Part shown: one piece after another, positions 54,436-64,000 of the stretch
How positions within the stretch are numbered: the first letter of the stretch is position 1
Layout of the letters: the number at the start of each line of letters is the position of its first letter
DNA from: Macrothele yani
Lineage: Eukaryota; Arthropoda; Arachnida; Araneae; Macrothelidae
Assembly (NCBI GenBank): GCA_039090855.1
Contig: CM077006.1
Coordinates: 51,159,336-51,223,335 of the forward strand
Reading direction: 5' to 3'
Length of the DNA: 64,000 bases
Program-made: the position numbers and the translations under genes
Notes under the pieces: model-generated
What the model saw: only the letters and a program-made list of their open reading frames with translations
Told to the model about the DNA's origin: nothing
Database searches by the model: none

Positions 54436-56373
54436 TTAATGATAGGGTTGAAATTCGTTATGGAGATCAGGGTGATTTACAATGTAATTTCGCAGAGACA
54501 AGGAAAACTTTTTGATATTTTCCAGGGATCTGATGCTCTCTGGGAGATTATTCCATAGGATAACGGCTTTATACAGTATGTTATTTAGACCATAATTAAG
54601 TCTAACACACGGCTGACATAATTTGTTGTTAGCAACAGATCTGGTGAAGATAGAATAATCGAGATATTTGATGTCAGATTGAAAAATAGGCAGTTTAAGA
54701 TGCATTATTTTAAAAAACATGATACCTAGTTTCAAGGTAAAAATTTCATGAATTTTTAGAATATTTAATTTTAGAAATAATGGTTTTGAATGAGACATGT
54801 AATCTGTGTTCAGCATATAGCGAACAGATTTCTTCTGTAATTTGAGCAAGCATAACTTATTGTTTGCACTTATATTTGAATACCAAGATTCCAGACAATA
54901 GGAGAGATGGGAATAAATAAAAGCATAGTAAAATGTTTTTAGGACATTGATAGGGAATAGTTGCTTAATTTTACCAAGCAGGCCAACCTGTAAGGAAACT
55001 TTGTTTAAAACAAACTGAACATGCGTATTCCAGTTAAAGAATTCATCAAACCAAACACCAAGATACTGAACTTTGTCCACAATTTTTAGGGGAAGATCAT
55101 TAATCCTGACTGGAAATTTATTTATGTCCTCTCTTTTATGAACGTTTCGGAAATATACGGCGTTGGTTTTTAGAATATTAAGTGATAATTTGTTAGAGCA
55201 TAACCAATGAGATAAATTTGATAGATCATTATTGATCATTATCTGTAACTTATGCAAATCATGACATTTTTGAAAAATGACAGTGTCATCAGCGTATAGC
55301 AAAGCATGAGTTGATTGCAGGCACAGAGGAAGGTCATTAATATATAACAGTAACAGTAACGGTCCCAATACCGAACCTTGAGGCACTCCGCATGAAATAT
55401 TAAGTAGATCGGAGTTTATTTTATTTACAGTGACATACTGTTTGCGATGAGAGAGGTAGCTCATTAAGAGGGAAAGAATTTTGCCACGAAAACCGTATTT
55501 GGGTAATTTATTTAACAGAATGTCGTGATTTACCATGTCGAAAGCTTTTTGGAAGTCAATAAAAACACAAATAGTATAATAACTGTCATCTAGTGCTTCG
55601 GAAATGAAGTTTGACAACTTAGCAACAGCCATTTCAGTAGATCTGTTTCTTTGGAAACCGAACTGTTCCAAAGAGAGCATACCATGGGTGTGTAAAAAAT
55701 CAACCATTCTGCTGTGAATAGACCTTTCAAAAATCTTACTCAAAACGGGTAACAAAGATATCGGTCTGTAATTACAGGTAGATTCCCTATCTCCTTTTTT
55801 AAAAATAGGAATAACCTTAGCGATCTTCAGACTGTCAGGAAACTGACCTGAATAAAAACTCAGATTAATAATATGTGTTATAAGTGGTACTAAAATAGAG
55901 ATCGAGTCTTTTATGACTCTGCTATTAATATTGTTTGAACCAGCACTTCTTTTTAGGGACAATGAAGTGATAATATTATAGGTTTCAGTATCATCCAAAG
56001 GGCGTAGAAACATTGAAAAAGGAACTTCCTTAATTTTGGATAAAGAATCATAACCTTTAGTATTTGAGGGCAAGTTTTGCTGAGATGCTAAATCATGACC
56101 TATGTTAATGAAGTAATTGTTGAATTCATCAGCGACTGATTTTGAATCAACAGTAAAATTACCAGAATTTCCTTTTAACGTCAGCGGAGTTTCAGTAGCA
56201 CAGGATCGTTTGTTAATTGCTGATTTGATTATTTTCCATTTTTGATATGAGTTATTTTCTGCATCTGAAATAGCGAGGTTGTAATGAGCAACTTTCGCAT
56301 GCTGAATAACATTTCTTAGGGCATAATTATACTTTTTATACTTATCACGTAAGTGACTGTTATAAGGATTCAT
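54436..56373 (-). CDS. LINE ORF2, reverse transcriptase part
   Basis: This 645-residue open frame carries the reverse transcriptase that copies the LINE RNA at the nicked target. Visible motifs: SLKIAKVIPIFKKGDRESTC (about 181-200), YRPISLLPVLSKIFERSI (202-219), FGFQRNRST (238-246), FIDFQKAFD with the first Asp (271-279), GVPQGSVLGPLL (329-340), and YADD (360-363, at about 55285-55296). A C-terminal region with YLGVWFDEFFNWNTHV and YCLESWYSNISANNKLCLL follows. It is in the same frame as the endonuclease part, separated only by two stop codons at 56385-56383 and 56394-56392. A CR1-, Crack- or Daphne-type clade is my best guess. Confidence 0.92.
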   Translation of the reverse strand: MNPYNSHLRDKYKKYNYALRNVIQHAKVAHYNLAISDAENNSYQKWKIIKSAINKRSCATETPLTLKGNSGNFTVDSKSVADEFNNYFINIGHDLASQQNLPSNTKGYDSLSKIKEVPFSMFLRPLDDTETYNIITSLSLKRSAGSNNINSRVIKDSISILVPLITHIINLSFYSGQFPDSLKIAKVIPIFKKGDRESTCNYRPISLLPVLSKIFERSIHSRMVDFLHTHGMLSLEQFGFQRNRSTEMAVAKLSNFISEALDDSYYTICVFIDFQKAFDMVNHDILLNKLPKYGFRGKILSLLMSYLSHRKQYVTVNKINSDLLNISCGVPQGSVLGPLLLLLYINDLPLCLQSTHALLYADDTVIFQKCHDLHKLQIMINNDLSNLSHWLCSNKLSLNILKTNAVYFRNVHKREDINKFPVRINDLPLKIVDKVQYLGVWFDEFFNWNTHVQFVLNKVSLQVGLLGKIKQLFPINVLKTFYYAFIYSHLSYCLESWYSNISANNKLCLLKLQKKSVRYMLNTDYMSHSKPLFLKLNILKIHEIFTLKLGIMFFKIMHLKLPIFQSDIKYLDYSIFTRSVANNKLCQPCVRLNYGLNNILYKAVILWNNLPESIRSLENIKKFSLSLRNYIVNHPDLHNEFQPYH

Positions 56374-56391
56374 TCTACTTTTTTACGAAGC

Positions 56392-57447
56392 TTATCCTTT
56401 TTTTTTTATTGATCTAATGATTCCATTGGTCATCCATGGTTGGATCTTAATGTCATATTTAGTGTTAACTACCTTGTGAACTGTTGTGATCTCAAAGAAA
56501 TCATTCAAAATGCCTTGCAAAATTTCGGTAGCTATAGTTGGACAAGTTGTATTGAAGATACCCGACTTGTCCCAGTCAAAATTTGAGACTAGGTCAGCTA
56601 ACGTGGTGTAGTCACAATAGGAGATTGTTTTGTGGATAATTGAGGAATGGTAATTTGTATAAACTGGAACATGAATGAAGACAGGGTTGTGATCACTAAT
56701 ACTAAAATCAATCACTCCGGACTTTAAAGCAGTATTAAGTAAGTTAGTACCAATATGGTCTAGAATATTGGCACCACGAGTTGGTAAAGAAATGCACATC
56801 TGAAAAAAATTGCCTGATAGCATATTAAGATAGATTTCTCTTAGAGATAGGTTGTTAATGTTAATATTAATATCTCCCAGAAAAATGCAATTTTTATTTT
56901 CGTTATTTATTTTGTTTAAGATATTGTCAAAGCATTCACAAAAGGTTTTTCGATCATTACTTGGCGATCTGTAGATAACGCCAATAATTAGGTTTTTGGA
57001 CTTGGGACTTTTGATTTCAATCCAAAGCATTTCACAGGAATCAAGTACAAGGGACATATTATTCAAGTCATCACGAATAAAGTAGGTGATGTGAGACTTC
57101 AGGTATAGGCCTACTCCACCAGAACCCCTTATATTCAGTAATGGATTATTCCGATTTCTAACTTTGCATTCAAAATTATAGTTACTGAGATTAAAAAATT
57201 CCTTTTGTTTCTCATCAATTAAATGAGTTTCGCTAAGTGCAATTACAGAAAAATCATGATTCAATTGTGATAGAAAAATTTGAAGCTTATCAAATTTAGA
57301 GTTAATGCTTTGAATATTGATATATAAGAGTGACATACCAACTTTGTCGATTTCATCGGAGAGATCATATGAACATACCTTTTCACAAGTACAGTACGGA
57401 TGGTAATAATCCAGATAAGGGTCATATATTTGTTCCGGGCCAGCCAT
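56392..57447 (-). CDS. LINE ORF2, endonuclease part
   Basis: This 351-residue frame holds an apurinic-like (EEP) endonuclease that nicks the target site. Motifs: LLYINIQSINSKFDKL (about 40-55) with the metal-binding Asn, IALSETHL with the catalytic Glu, GVIYRSPSND with Tyr, IFLGDININ with the Asp/Asn pair, and SISDHNPVFI with the final Asp-His. All expected residues are present. The start MAGPEQIYDPYLDYY lies 38 nt downstream of the ORF1 stop. The frame ends SIKKKG at a 9-A run. One base fewer there and one more in the next A-run would join it to the reverse transcriptase. Confidence 0.93.
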   Translation of the reverse strand: MAGPEQIYDPYLDYYHPYCTCEKVCSYDLSDEIDKVGMSLLYINIQSINSKFDKLQIFLSQLNHDFSVIALSETHLIDEKQKEFFNLSNYNFECKVRNRNNPLLNIRGSGGVGLYLKSHITYFIRDDLNNMSLVLDSCEMLWIEIKSPKSKNLIIGVIYRSPSNDRKTFCECFDNILNKINNENKNCIFLGDINININNLSLREIYLNMLSGNFFQMCISLPTRGANILDHIGTNLLNTALKSGVIDFSISDHNPVFIHVPVYTNYHSSIIHKTISYCDYTTLADLVSNFDWDKSGIFNTTCPTIATEILQGILNDFFEITTVHKVVNTKYDIKIQPWMTNGIIRSIKKKG

Positions 57448-57485
57448 TAATCAGAGCAGATGAAGGGTGAATGTCATTGTAATGC

Positions 57486-58424
57486 CTAGTTAATTTTTTC
57501 CGTGTCACTAACAGACTGAATGTGCAGTGCAGGCGAGTCCTTATCTTTGCGGGCAAAGATCCTACCGTTTCGATCCGTCCACACGAAATTCCACCCACAT
57601 TCTCTTTTCCTTGTTTGCACTAGTCCAAGAAGACGTTTACTGGCAGGGCAAAGATGATCATTTACATAGATTGGACTGTCGTTATTAAAACCAATGGCAC
57701 GGGCTGTAAAGTTTCCATGTTTTTTCCTGAAATTTTTTGCAGCCATGAAGAAAGCATCACGCTTTCTTCGATTGACAAATCTCACAATGATATTTTTTCG
57801 TGATGGGTTTCCAGGAGTGGGCACCCAGTGGACTGCATGCGTCTCCTGAATGATGTCTAAATCAACACCCACCTTACTAGCCACTTCACAAATAATGTCA
57901 TCAGCGCTAGATCCTTGTTCATATGGTACACCTTTGATTTCAAGGTTTTCACTCCGGAGATATTGATCAGTTTCTTCCAATCTATTCTGCAGAATCATCA
58001 CTTCTTTTCGTAATTCTTGATTATTTGATCTTAGATCATTATTGACTTTATGGATGTCATTTAGCTTAATGAGAATGTCATCATACTTGTCACTCATAAA
58101 CTTTACACTTTCGTGGAGAGCGAGAATGGCAGCAATCAATTCGGAATTTTCCGAATTCGCACTGATTCCACCCAACAGGTGGTCAGATGCGTTTAATCTA
58201 GAAGATTCACTAGTAGTCTGCGATACATTAGGGCACGATGATTCAGAGAGCAGTTTACAATTGGCACAAATCCACTTCTTTTTTGCTGTTTTGCTTATCT
58301 TTCCAAATTGCACTTTCGAGAATCCAGCACAGCCTGAGTGGAAATAACCATTGCATTTATTACTGCACTGAAGGCCAGTAGTTATATTAACATTTTCACA
58401 ACATACCTTGCATTGTTCACCCAT
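57486..58424 (-). CDS. LINE ORF1, PHD-finger nucleic-acid-binding protein
   Basis: I start at the Met at 58424 (MGEQCKVCCENVN); an upstream in-frame Met at 58499 would add 25 residues of unlike composition. The N-terminus is a PHD-type zinc finger (CKVC, LQCSNKC, FHSGC, WICANC). A coiled coil follows (about residues 105-165: ALHESVKFMSDKYDDILIKL, NNQELRKEVMILQNRLEETD). The C-terminal half (NLEIKGVPYEQGSSADDIIC to FVWTDRNGRIFARKD) resembles the Baculo_FP-like domain found in ORF1 of CR1 and Jockey LINEs. The protein is expected to coat LINE RNA. Intact, 312 residues. Confidence 0.9.
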   Translation of the reverse strand: MGEQCKVCCENVNITTGLQCSNKCNGYFHSGCAGFSKVQFGKISKTAKKKWICANCKLLSESSCPNVSQTTSESSRLNASDHLLGGISANSENSELIAAILALHESVKFMSDKYDDILIKLNDIHKVNNDLRSNNQELRKEVMILQNRLEETDQYLRSENLEIKGVPYEQGSSADDIICEVASKVGVDLDIIQETHAVHWVPTPGNPSRKNIIVRFVNRRKRDAFFMAAKNFRKKHGNFTARAIGFNNDSPIYVNDHLCPASKRLLGLVQTRKRECGWNFVWTDRNGRIFARKDKDSPALHIQSVSDTEKIN

Positions 58425-59099
58425 TACGAAGCCAGAAGGATTAGTCTTCACAGGATCCAGCAGCCGGAAGGGGAAAAAAGCGCGGGGGGTGGGGGGCAAG
58501 ATTGTAAATTAACAGGAGAGCTCCCAAAATACTCGGCGAGCCGTCACTTAGCCAAGAACGGTAGCCCACAACGGCAGTCAACAGCAAACCAGTTATAGCA
58601 GGGAACGAGCGGTACAGAAGACTCTCAAGGCAACAAGTTCCCGAGAACAAAGGAGACTCCGTGAACAGGAGGCGTGATCGAAAAGCAATGGCAGCCAGTC
58701 AGTCCTTCTGAAGGCGACGAATATGAAGAATTCAAACGCGCCTGAAGAAGCACACAGATGACAAATTCTATCCAAAAGCAGTAGTTGGTATCATCACACA
58801 TTCACGAGCACACTCAATGAAAAAGGGACACGAAACAAATTGGGAGGACAACAGCTCCAACCCAAAACAACAGAGCAAAAGAAGACGTGACTCAGCTGCT
58901 ACGGCACTCACGATCTCATGGTATGGTATTTATACTTTGTAATACTAATTCTATAGCTAACAAGACTCATAAATGTTGTAATACATTACAGTGTGAAGCT
59001 GTAATGTGTACATCTTGCATTGTATATATGCATCTGGAAATGTAGCAAATGTTCGTACACAAAAAAAACTGTACATGATGGAGAGTTTTTACAGTCATA

Positions 59100-59574
59100 C
59101 TTGAATTCAGCACTCCTAAATCAGTTTAAAACATCTTATTTCACGCATGTTATGAACACAACGTTTAAAAATGTTGACTAGTGTAATAAGGCGTAACAAG
59201 GCCTTCTATCGAGCTGAAGGAGGTCCATCCTTGCAGATTCCGACACAGCGATCCCACGATTAACCAACTGACTCCAGATACGAAGATGAAAACATTTTGT
59301 CCTCGACATTTAAGCGATAGTTCTTTACAGCAAAGAAAGTTCTATAGTTTTTCCTTGGTACCCAAATCGTACAGATGCCAAAAGTTAAACTTTATTTGTG
59401 ATGTCAGTTGACTCGTCAACTTGCAATACAAAGTTGCAGTTTTTAATCGACTCTGATAAAACTTCTTCAATGTCATTTGACATATCATCTATTCGTCTGG
59501 TAATAGTAGTATTTGTCCAGTGTAAATATTTGGTCTTTTAAAATTTCGCGGAACCACAGTTGGGAAACGCTGCC
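59100..59574 (-). pseudogene. hAT transposase N-terminal/core fragment with one terminus
   Basis: The right edge reads inward CAGCGTTTCCCAACTGTGGT, a typical hAT end, at 59574. Just inside, minus-strand translation gives RRIDDMSNDIEEVLSESIKN, NCNFVLQVDESTDITNK with the catalytic Asp of LDESTD, and near 59250 SWDRCVGICKDGPPSA (family CVGICTDGAPAM). It is an internally deleted or truncated hAT. The left end is not found. Confidence 0.7.
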
Positions 59575-61070
59575 TCAGAACATCCAAGGCATGCTCCATC
59601 GGATCATGGTCGGAACACCTGGCTCGCTAATCAATACGGGAATGATCTCTTCTTGAAGATATTGTCCTACCAGCCTCACTCGATGAAGACGAGCGTTATC
59701 GTCTTATAGAAGAAATGTATCTCGTGGACACCCGCATAAGGGCAAACGTAGGGGCACCGAACATCATCCCTGTAGTGTGGAACATTCATGATTCCTCTTG
59801 GAAGCATGAGGAAATCTGTGCGTCCACCTAACAAGATGTCACCCACCACCATAAGCGTCCTTTTGACGAGTCATAGATAGATGATGGCCTGTTCCTCGTT
59901 CTCTCTAGATCAGAGCACGCCTGGAATCGCATTGTAAAGCAAATGTGGACTCATCGGTGAAGAGTCCTGACCATTTGGTTGAAACATTCCCTTCTGTGAC
60001 GGGAGTAAGAAACACGCAGTGTTGGCCGCCTGGCACAAAGACCTCCTAAACGAAGCCTTCTACTTACAGTGGAAGCACATATAGCCGTTAAGAACTTCTT
60101 CATGAAGCCTTCTGCACACAGTGGAAGCACATATAGCCGTTAAGAACTTCTTAGTGAAGCCTTCTGCGCACAGTGGAAGCAGATGCCACCGTTAAGACCT
60201 CCTACACAAATCATGAAGACCTTCACGAAGCCTTCTGTGCCCAGTGGAGGCAAATACAACCGTTAAGATTTCCTTCACGAAGCCTTCTGCGCACAGTGGA
60301 AGCAGTACAACCATTAAGATTTCCTTCACTAAGTATGAAGACCTTCATGAAGCCTTCTGCGCACAGAGGAAGCAGATACCGCCGTTAAGATCTTCACGAA
60401 GCCTTCTGCTCACATTGGAAGTAGATACAACTGTTAAGATTTCCTTCACGAAGCCTTCTGCTTACAGTGGAAGCAGATACAACTGTTAAGATTTCCTTCA
60501 CGAAACCTTCTGCACACAGAGGAAGCATATATAACTATCAAGATTTCCTTCACGAAGCATAAAGACCTCCTTCACGAAGGATTCTACGCACAGTGGAAGC
60601 AGATACAACCATTAAGATTACCTTCACAAAGCCTTCTGCGTGCAGAGGAAGCAGATACAATTATTAAGATTTCCTTCACGAAGTATAAATATCTTCACGA
60701 AGCCTTCTGCGCTCAGAGGAAGCAAATACAACCATTAAGATTTCCTTCATGAATCCTTCTGCCCCCAGTGGAAGCAGATACCACCGTTACTGTAGCGGTG
60801 ACAAGAGCAGACCGCAGCTATGTCCAGATAGATTTCCTGTTAATCTTCGCAGTTAACCGGTGATATCGGTCATCTACAGGTATTGTAATCCTAGGCCTAC
60901 CTTCGCTATGTCTTCGGGAAGCTGACTGCGTATTTTGAAATTGGTTTCACAGTCTGTGGACTACAGAAGGACTCGCATCTTGCAACTTCCACCTGACTTT
61001 AGCCTGCTTGTAATATTCTTCAGATCGCTCTTCACCTCAATTCATCTGTTAAATGATGTCTCGCAGCCAT
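59575..61070 (-). pseudogene. Tc1-like transposase with minisatellite expansion in its coding sequence
   Basis: The start MAARHHLTDELR is at 61070, followed by LQAG.SQVEVAR (helix-turn-helix). The next part to about 60790 has stops. The array 60045-60790 follows, then LRLGGLCARRPTLRVSYS (about 60010-60060), LFTDESTFALQCDSRRALI with the first Asp, and LLYDDNARLHRVRLVGQYLQ with the second Asp near 59700. Similarity ends at the hAT terminus at 59575, so the third catalytic motif is missing. Confidence 0.78.
60045..60790 (-). repeat. 52/72-bp minisatellite derived from transposase codons
   Basis: Thirteen units recur with starts near 60053, 60104, 60156, 60227, 60279, 60351, 60398, 60451, 60502, 60575, 60628, 60699 and 60751. 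Spacings fall mostly at 51-53 bp or 71-73 bp. The unit core GAAGCCTTCTGCGCACAGTG is the complement of codons for STVRRRL-like residues in the surrounding transposase. Confidence 0.9.
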
Positions 61071-61333
61071 TACAACATATCTGCTACCTCGAAATCTTCG
61101 GTTTACACTCCGCAAACGATGTGACACTTATCTCCTCACGCTACAGCTCATTTGTATAAACCGATGCCATCTTCACTCATTTGTATACAATTACCCTTAC
61201 TCCGTGTTGCATTTCACGTCATATGCACAAGTTTCGTATATTTCCAACTCTTCTTTTACAAATAATAGCGATTTTTCTGGGTTTTTTTCTCTTAATGTGT
61301 GAAAACCGGTGTATTTATTGTGGTCTCAATATG

Positions 61334-62856
61334 CACTGCCGGACAATTGCTAAGGACTGATGACAAAAGCAACGATAGCAACCATAAAATGGAAGGCAGG
61401 AAAATGTGGAAATTAGCATAAGTGCGGGATACAGTAAGACATGTTGTGCGTATGCAAATTTTGGATTGCCGAACTTGTTCGTGACGTCATAGCGCTGATA
61501 AGAGGTATAAAGGATTTGACGCGTATTGACCGTTGTTGTTCAAACGCAAAGGTGAAAGGGAAAGAATCAATTGACGAACTTGCAATTTTCAGTATGTCTT
61601 CCCGACATCACCTAGATGATTTTACGCGTGGCTGTATTATTGGCAAGATTGAAGAAGGGCGAAAAATAACAGATGTTGCCAGGGAGTTCGACGTCAGCCA
61701 CAGTGTTGTTTCAAGGCTTTGGAAATCATTTCAAACAAACGGAGAGTGTAGCAAACATCACGGGGGAGGTCGTGTTCGCAGTACGACACCTGCAGAAGAT
61801 CGGTACATAGTGCTATCAACAAAAAGACACCGGCGCAGCACAGCTAGTGAGGTAGCAAATCAGTTTATGGCTGCTACTGGCAAGCGGATCTCCCGAAAAA
61901 CTGTCGCCAGACGTTTGCATGAAGGAGGACTATACGCCCGCTGTCCTGTTGTGTGCATCCCATTGTCCAGACGTCACCGTACCGCCCGTTTGCAATGGTG
62001 CCGTCAACATCGTAATTAGACTGATAACGACTGGTCTGCTGTCCTCTTCTCAGATGAGAGTAGATACAGTCTATCGTCTGATTCTCGACAACAACTGATC
62101 TGGCGTGATAGTGGTACTGCATATTGTCCAGCAAACATACAGGAAAGGGACCGATATCCAACATGTAGTGTCATGGTATGGGCTGGCATCATGATCAATG
62201 GCCGTACGTCCGTCTATGTGCTTCCAACTGGCACTATGACTGGCCAACGAGACATTAATGATGTTCTGCTACCTCATGTTCGCATGTTCCGTGGTGCTGT
62301 CGGTGATAGATTCGTTTTCATGGACGACAACGCAACATGTCATCGAACAGTCGCTGTCCAGGAGTGTCTTGAGAGCGAGGATATTCAACGCCTCGTATGG
62401 CCAGCACGTTCTCCTGATCTGAATCCCATTGAAAATGTGTGGGATGCTTTGGGGAGGAGTCTTGCTGGTCGCCGATGCCCTCCACTAAACAAGAACACCC
62501 TCATCCGTGCACTGTCAGAGGAATGGGATAAATTACCCAACAGCTGCTTGATAATGTTGTGCAAAGCATGACACGACGTGTGGAATCTTGCATCGCCCTC
62601 CATGGTGGCCATATCCCGTATTGACATCTGCGGACGGTAATTGCATTTTTCACGTTTACGTATTCTGCACAAAATGGCCTGTTTGTCCCTTGAACACGTT
62701 CCAAAGCCTTCTGGATTTCAGAGCACAATAAGTTGTCTTTCTTGTAATGTCCTGGCATTCTGACATTCTTTTATTTCACTTGGCATCCAACCACACTTAC
62801 TTTTTTATGCGCTATATAGCCGTTTATGATCCGTCCTTAGCAATTGTCCAGCAGTG
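61334..62856 (+). mobile_element. Tc1-like element with complete ends
   Basis: Terminal inverted repeats CACTGCCGGACAATTGCTAA at 61334 and the complement of CACTGCTGGACAATTGCTAA ending 62856. TATG lies on both outer sides, containing the expected TA. Length about 1.5 kb. Confidence 0.9.
61594..62624 (+). pseudogene. Tc1-like transposase with only two lesions
   Basis: Start MSSRHHLDDFTRGCIIGKIE at 61594. The helix-turn-helix reads ITDVAREFDVSHSVVSRLWK and a GRPR-like hinge reads HGGGRVRST. A second HTH follows (TGKRISRKTVARRLHEGGLY). The catalytic domain has VLFSDESRYSLSSDSRQQLI, FVFMDDNATCHRTVAVQECL and SPDLNPIENVWDALGRSLAG, so the full DDE triad is present. A premature TAG at 62017 replaces a conserved Trp. 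A one-base deletion near 62535 shifts the last ~25 codons, whose original frame can be followed to GGHIPY and a stop at 62622. This is the youngest-looking DNA transposase here. Confidence 0.92.
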
Positions 62857-62859
62857 TAT

Positions 62860-63730
62860 GTAGGATAAATCACGAGTTACGCAAGAGCAGGAAGTTTGTC
62901 AAATGAGGAAAACAGTACTTGGAAGATAAGGTGTGTTAATTGCATTGAAAGCGAAGATGGGGCGTTTGTTTGCTTCTGTTCTCACCGTCCGGGAAGTGTG
63001 CGCAGACATGTGGCTGTGTTATGAACAAAGGAAAGCCAGGAAGTCAGCGCTTGAAAGACTGTGGAAAGTCAGCTGTGCCAACTCGTTTGCGATGGAACAG
63101 CAAATTGTAAAAAAGAAACAGTCGATATGTCGCAAGAGTGTTGAACACTTTCAGTGAGCAGACATTTTCATTTCCTTTCAAATAACATGGGAGTTATTTA
63201 AAAGGAAATGAAAAGGCTTGAATAATATGTGGAAAACATTAGGGACATCGTAGCAACTGAAATTCCAAGAACTGCATATTCTATCATTGATTTCAAGAAT
63301 TATATCCTCTATAGGTGTAAGAACGTGGGTACACAGTGCGTTTACAAAAAAATAATAAACGAGTATGCAGGTACAAAGTTCTTACAAATTTTGTCAGGTA
63401 AAGCCGTCGCAGATACCTCAACTGTGGAATTTTTTGTCATGTTTAAAATAAAATTACGTAAAATTATAATGAAAAAGAAAACGTGAAAAAGATGTGCAAA
63501 CAGGCACACTGGGTCGTTGTTATCTTCCACAAGTGGGGGTGCGGGGTTAGATTGAGGTAGTTGCTCCCGGGCGCAAAGCCGATGGGGGAGCAGAAAAGAT
63601 CGAAATAATGTTGCTGCTCAAGTTTCAAATCCACCACGACAAGCAATTTTGTGGTATACACACTTTTCAAATGTAAAAAATTTCCTCGCTATTAAATGTT
63701 CACGTTTGATTAGAAGTGAAAACACAAATT
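62860..63730. other. No recognised gene
   Basis: Short frames at 62933-63157 and 63229-63486 have no recognisable homology. A small inverted repeat (CATTTCCTTTCAAATAAC and TTATTTAAAAGGAAATG) is at about 63170-63210. Confidence 0.3.
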
Positions 63731-63734
63731 TGCA

Positions 63735-63806
63735 GGTGGCTGAGATGAACCTGCATCCTTCTGCTCCGGAGCGGAATGCTTTCCCAATTAAGCTACACCG
63801 ACGGAA
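63735..63806 (-). other. tRNA-like sequence (pseudo-tRNA or SINE head)
   Basis: The minus strand reads CCGTCGGTGTAGCTTAATTG, then a stem CTCCGGAG region and GCAGGTTCATCTC, resembling A box, anticodon arm and a degenerate B box over about 72 nt. The acceptor stem does not close, so it is not a functional tRNA. Confidence 0.45.
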
Positions 63807-64000
63807 ATTATCGCAGTATCTTTGCGGTTGACATGTGCTTTACCTCTGTAATACGTCACATATGTCCCCCACGTGAGAAACGGCTGGGACAAAAGCATAG
63901 GTTACCGGGTAAGCCAACAAATCATGCTTGAAGTTTCTCGCTGTAGAAGAAAGAATTCTGATTAATTCCTAACGATGCGTTGAAGAAGCATCATACATTT

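Larger units (their letters stand above)
54222..58925 (-). mobile_element. Near full-length CR1-like non-LTR retrotransposon
   Basis: About 4.7 kb on the minus strand: 5' UTR (about 58925-58425), ORF1 (58424-57486), ORF2 (57447-54436) and a short 3' UTR ending in about five copies of ATTGT instead of poly(A), as in CR1-group LINEs. The exact 5' end is estimated. No clear target duplication was found. Confidence 0.85.

Noticed and set aside
59980..60800. CRISPR-like array
   Set aside because: Units are contiguous and imperfect, with no unique spacers, and derive from transposase codons in a eukaryotic context.
63735..63806. Functional tRNA gene
   Set aside because: The acceptor stem does not pair and the B box is degenerate.

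Overview
This is eukaryotic DNA, most likely from an arthropod with a large, AT-rich, transposon-loaded genome. The evidence is one intronless animal gene (a TMEM203 orthologue), a full-length CR1-like LINE with PHD-finger ORF1, many Tc1/mariner, Tigger, hAT, Harbinger and MULE remnants, and two families of tRNA-derived SINEs. A multicopy protein family that I know from arthropod genomes is also present. A chelicerate is possible but the window does not prove it. There is no prokaryotic organisation: almost every open frame is a decayed transposase, a LINE ORF, or antisense translation of a SINE.

Layout. 1-4.4 kb: a hAT element with perfect 8-bp target duplication lies between two ~600-bp inverted SINE-B composites. 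4.8-8.3 kb: tRNA-like repeats, a 15-bp minisatellite, SINE-A copies and a hAT remnant. 8.7-9.3 kb: TMEM203, the only convincing cellular gene. 9.3-24 kb: sparse DNA with a Harbinger fragment beside a 57-bp array, a foldback Tc1/mariner derivative, a mariner, a MULE fragment and a hAT MITE. 24.4-26.6 kb: Tc1 remnants and SINEs. 26.8-32.8 kb: a Tigger element split by a 3.5-kb minisatellite-rich element (here called R1) that itself carries five SINEs. 33.5-38.3 kb: an IS630/mariner-like element, three SINEs and a Tc1 with a SINE-B inside. 38.5-42.5 kb: a Tc1 split by R2 plus a second element (S). 43.0-50.9 kb: R3, a Tc1-like element, R4, a LINE fragment and R5. 51-54.1 kb: a hAT fragment and an orphan protein family. 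54.2-58.9 kb: the near-intact LINE. 59-62.9 kb: a hAT fragment, a Tc1 whose coding sequence grew a minisatellite, and a nearly intact Tc1.

The most unusual content is the R family: five copies of an apparently mobile, non-coding element built from ~155-bp monomers. Each monomer carries a core close to the CTCF consensus (CCRCYAGGGGGCG), giving about 50 such cores. The ends show asymmetric inverted repeats and a 3' hairpin, reminiscent of Helentron-associated non-autonomous rolling-circle elements. R1 interrupts Tigger coding sequence cleanly, so its boundaries can be read. A second element, S (41.6-42.1 kb), has the same architecture with a different sequence.

The genes do not form a pathway; the window is a record of nested insertions. 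Names R, S, SINE-A, SINE-B and SINE-C are local labels. All family assignments are from pattern recognition without database search.
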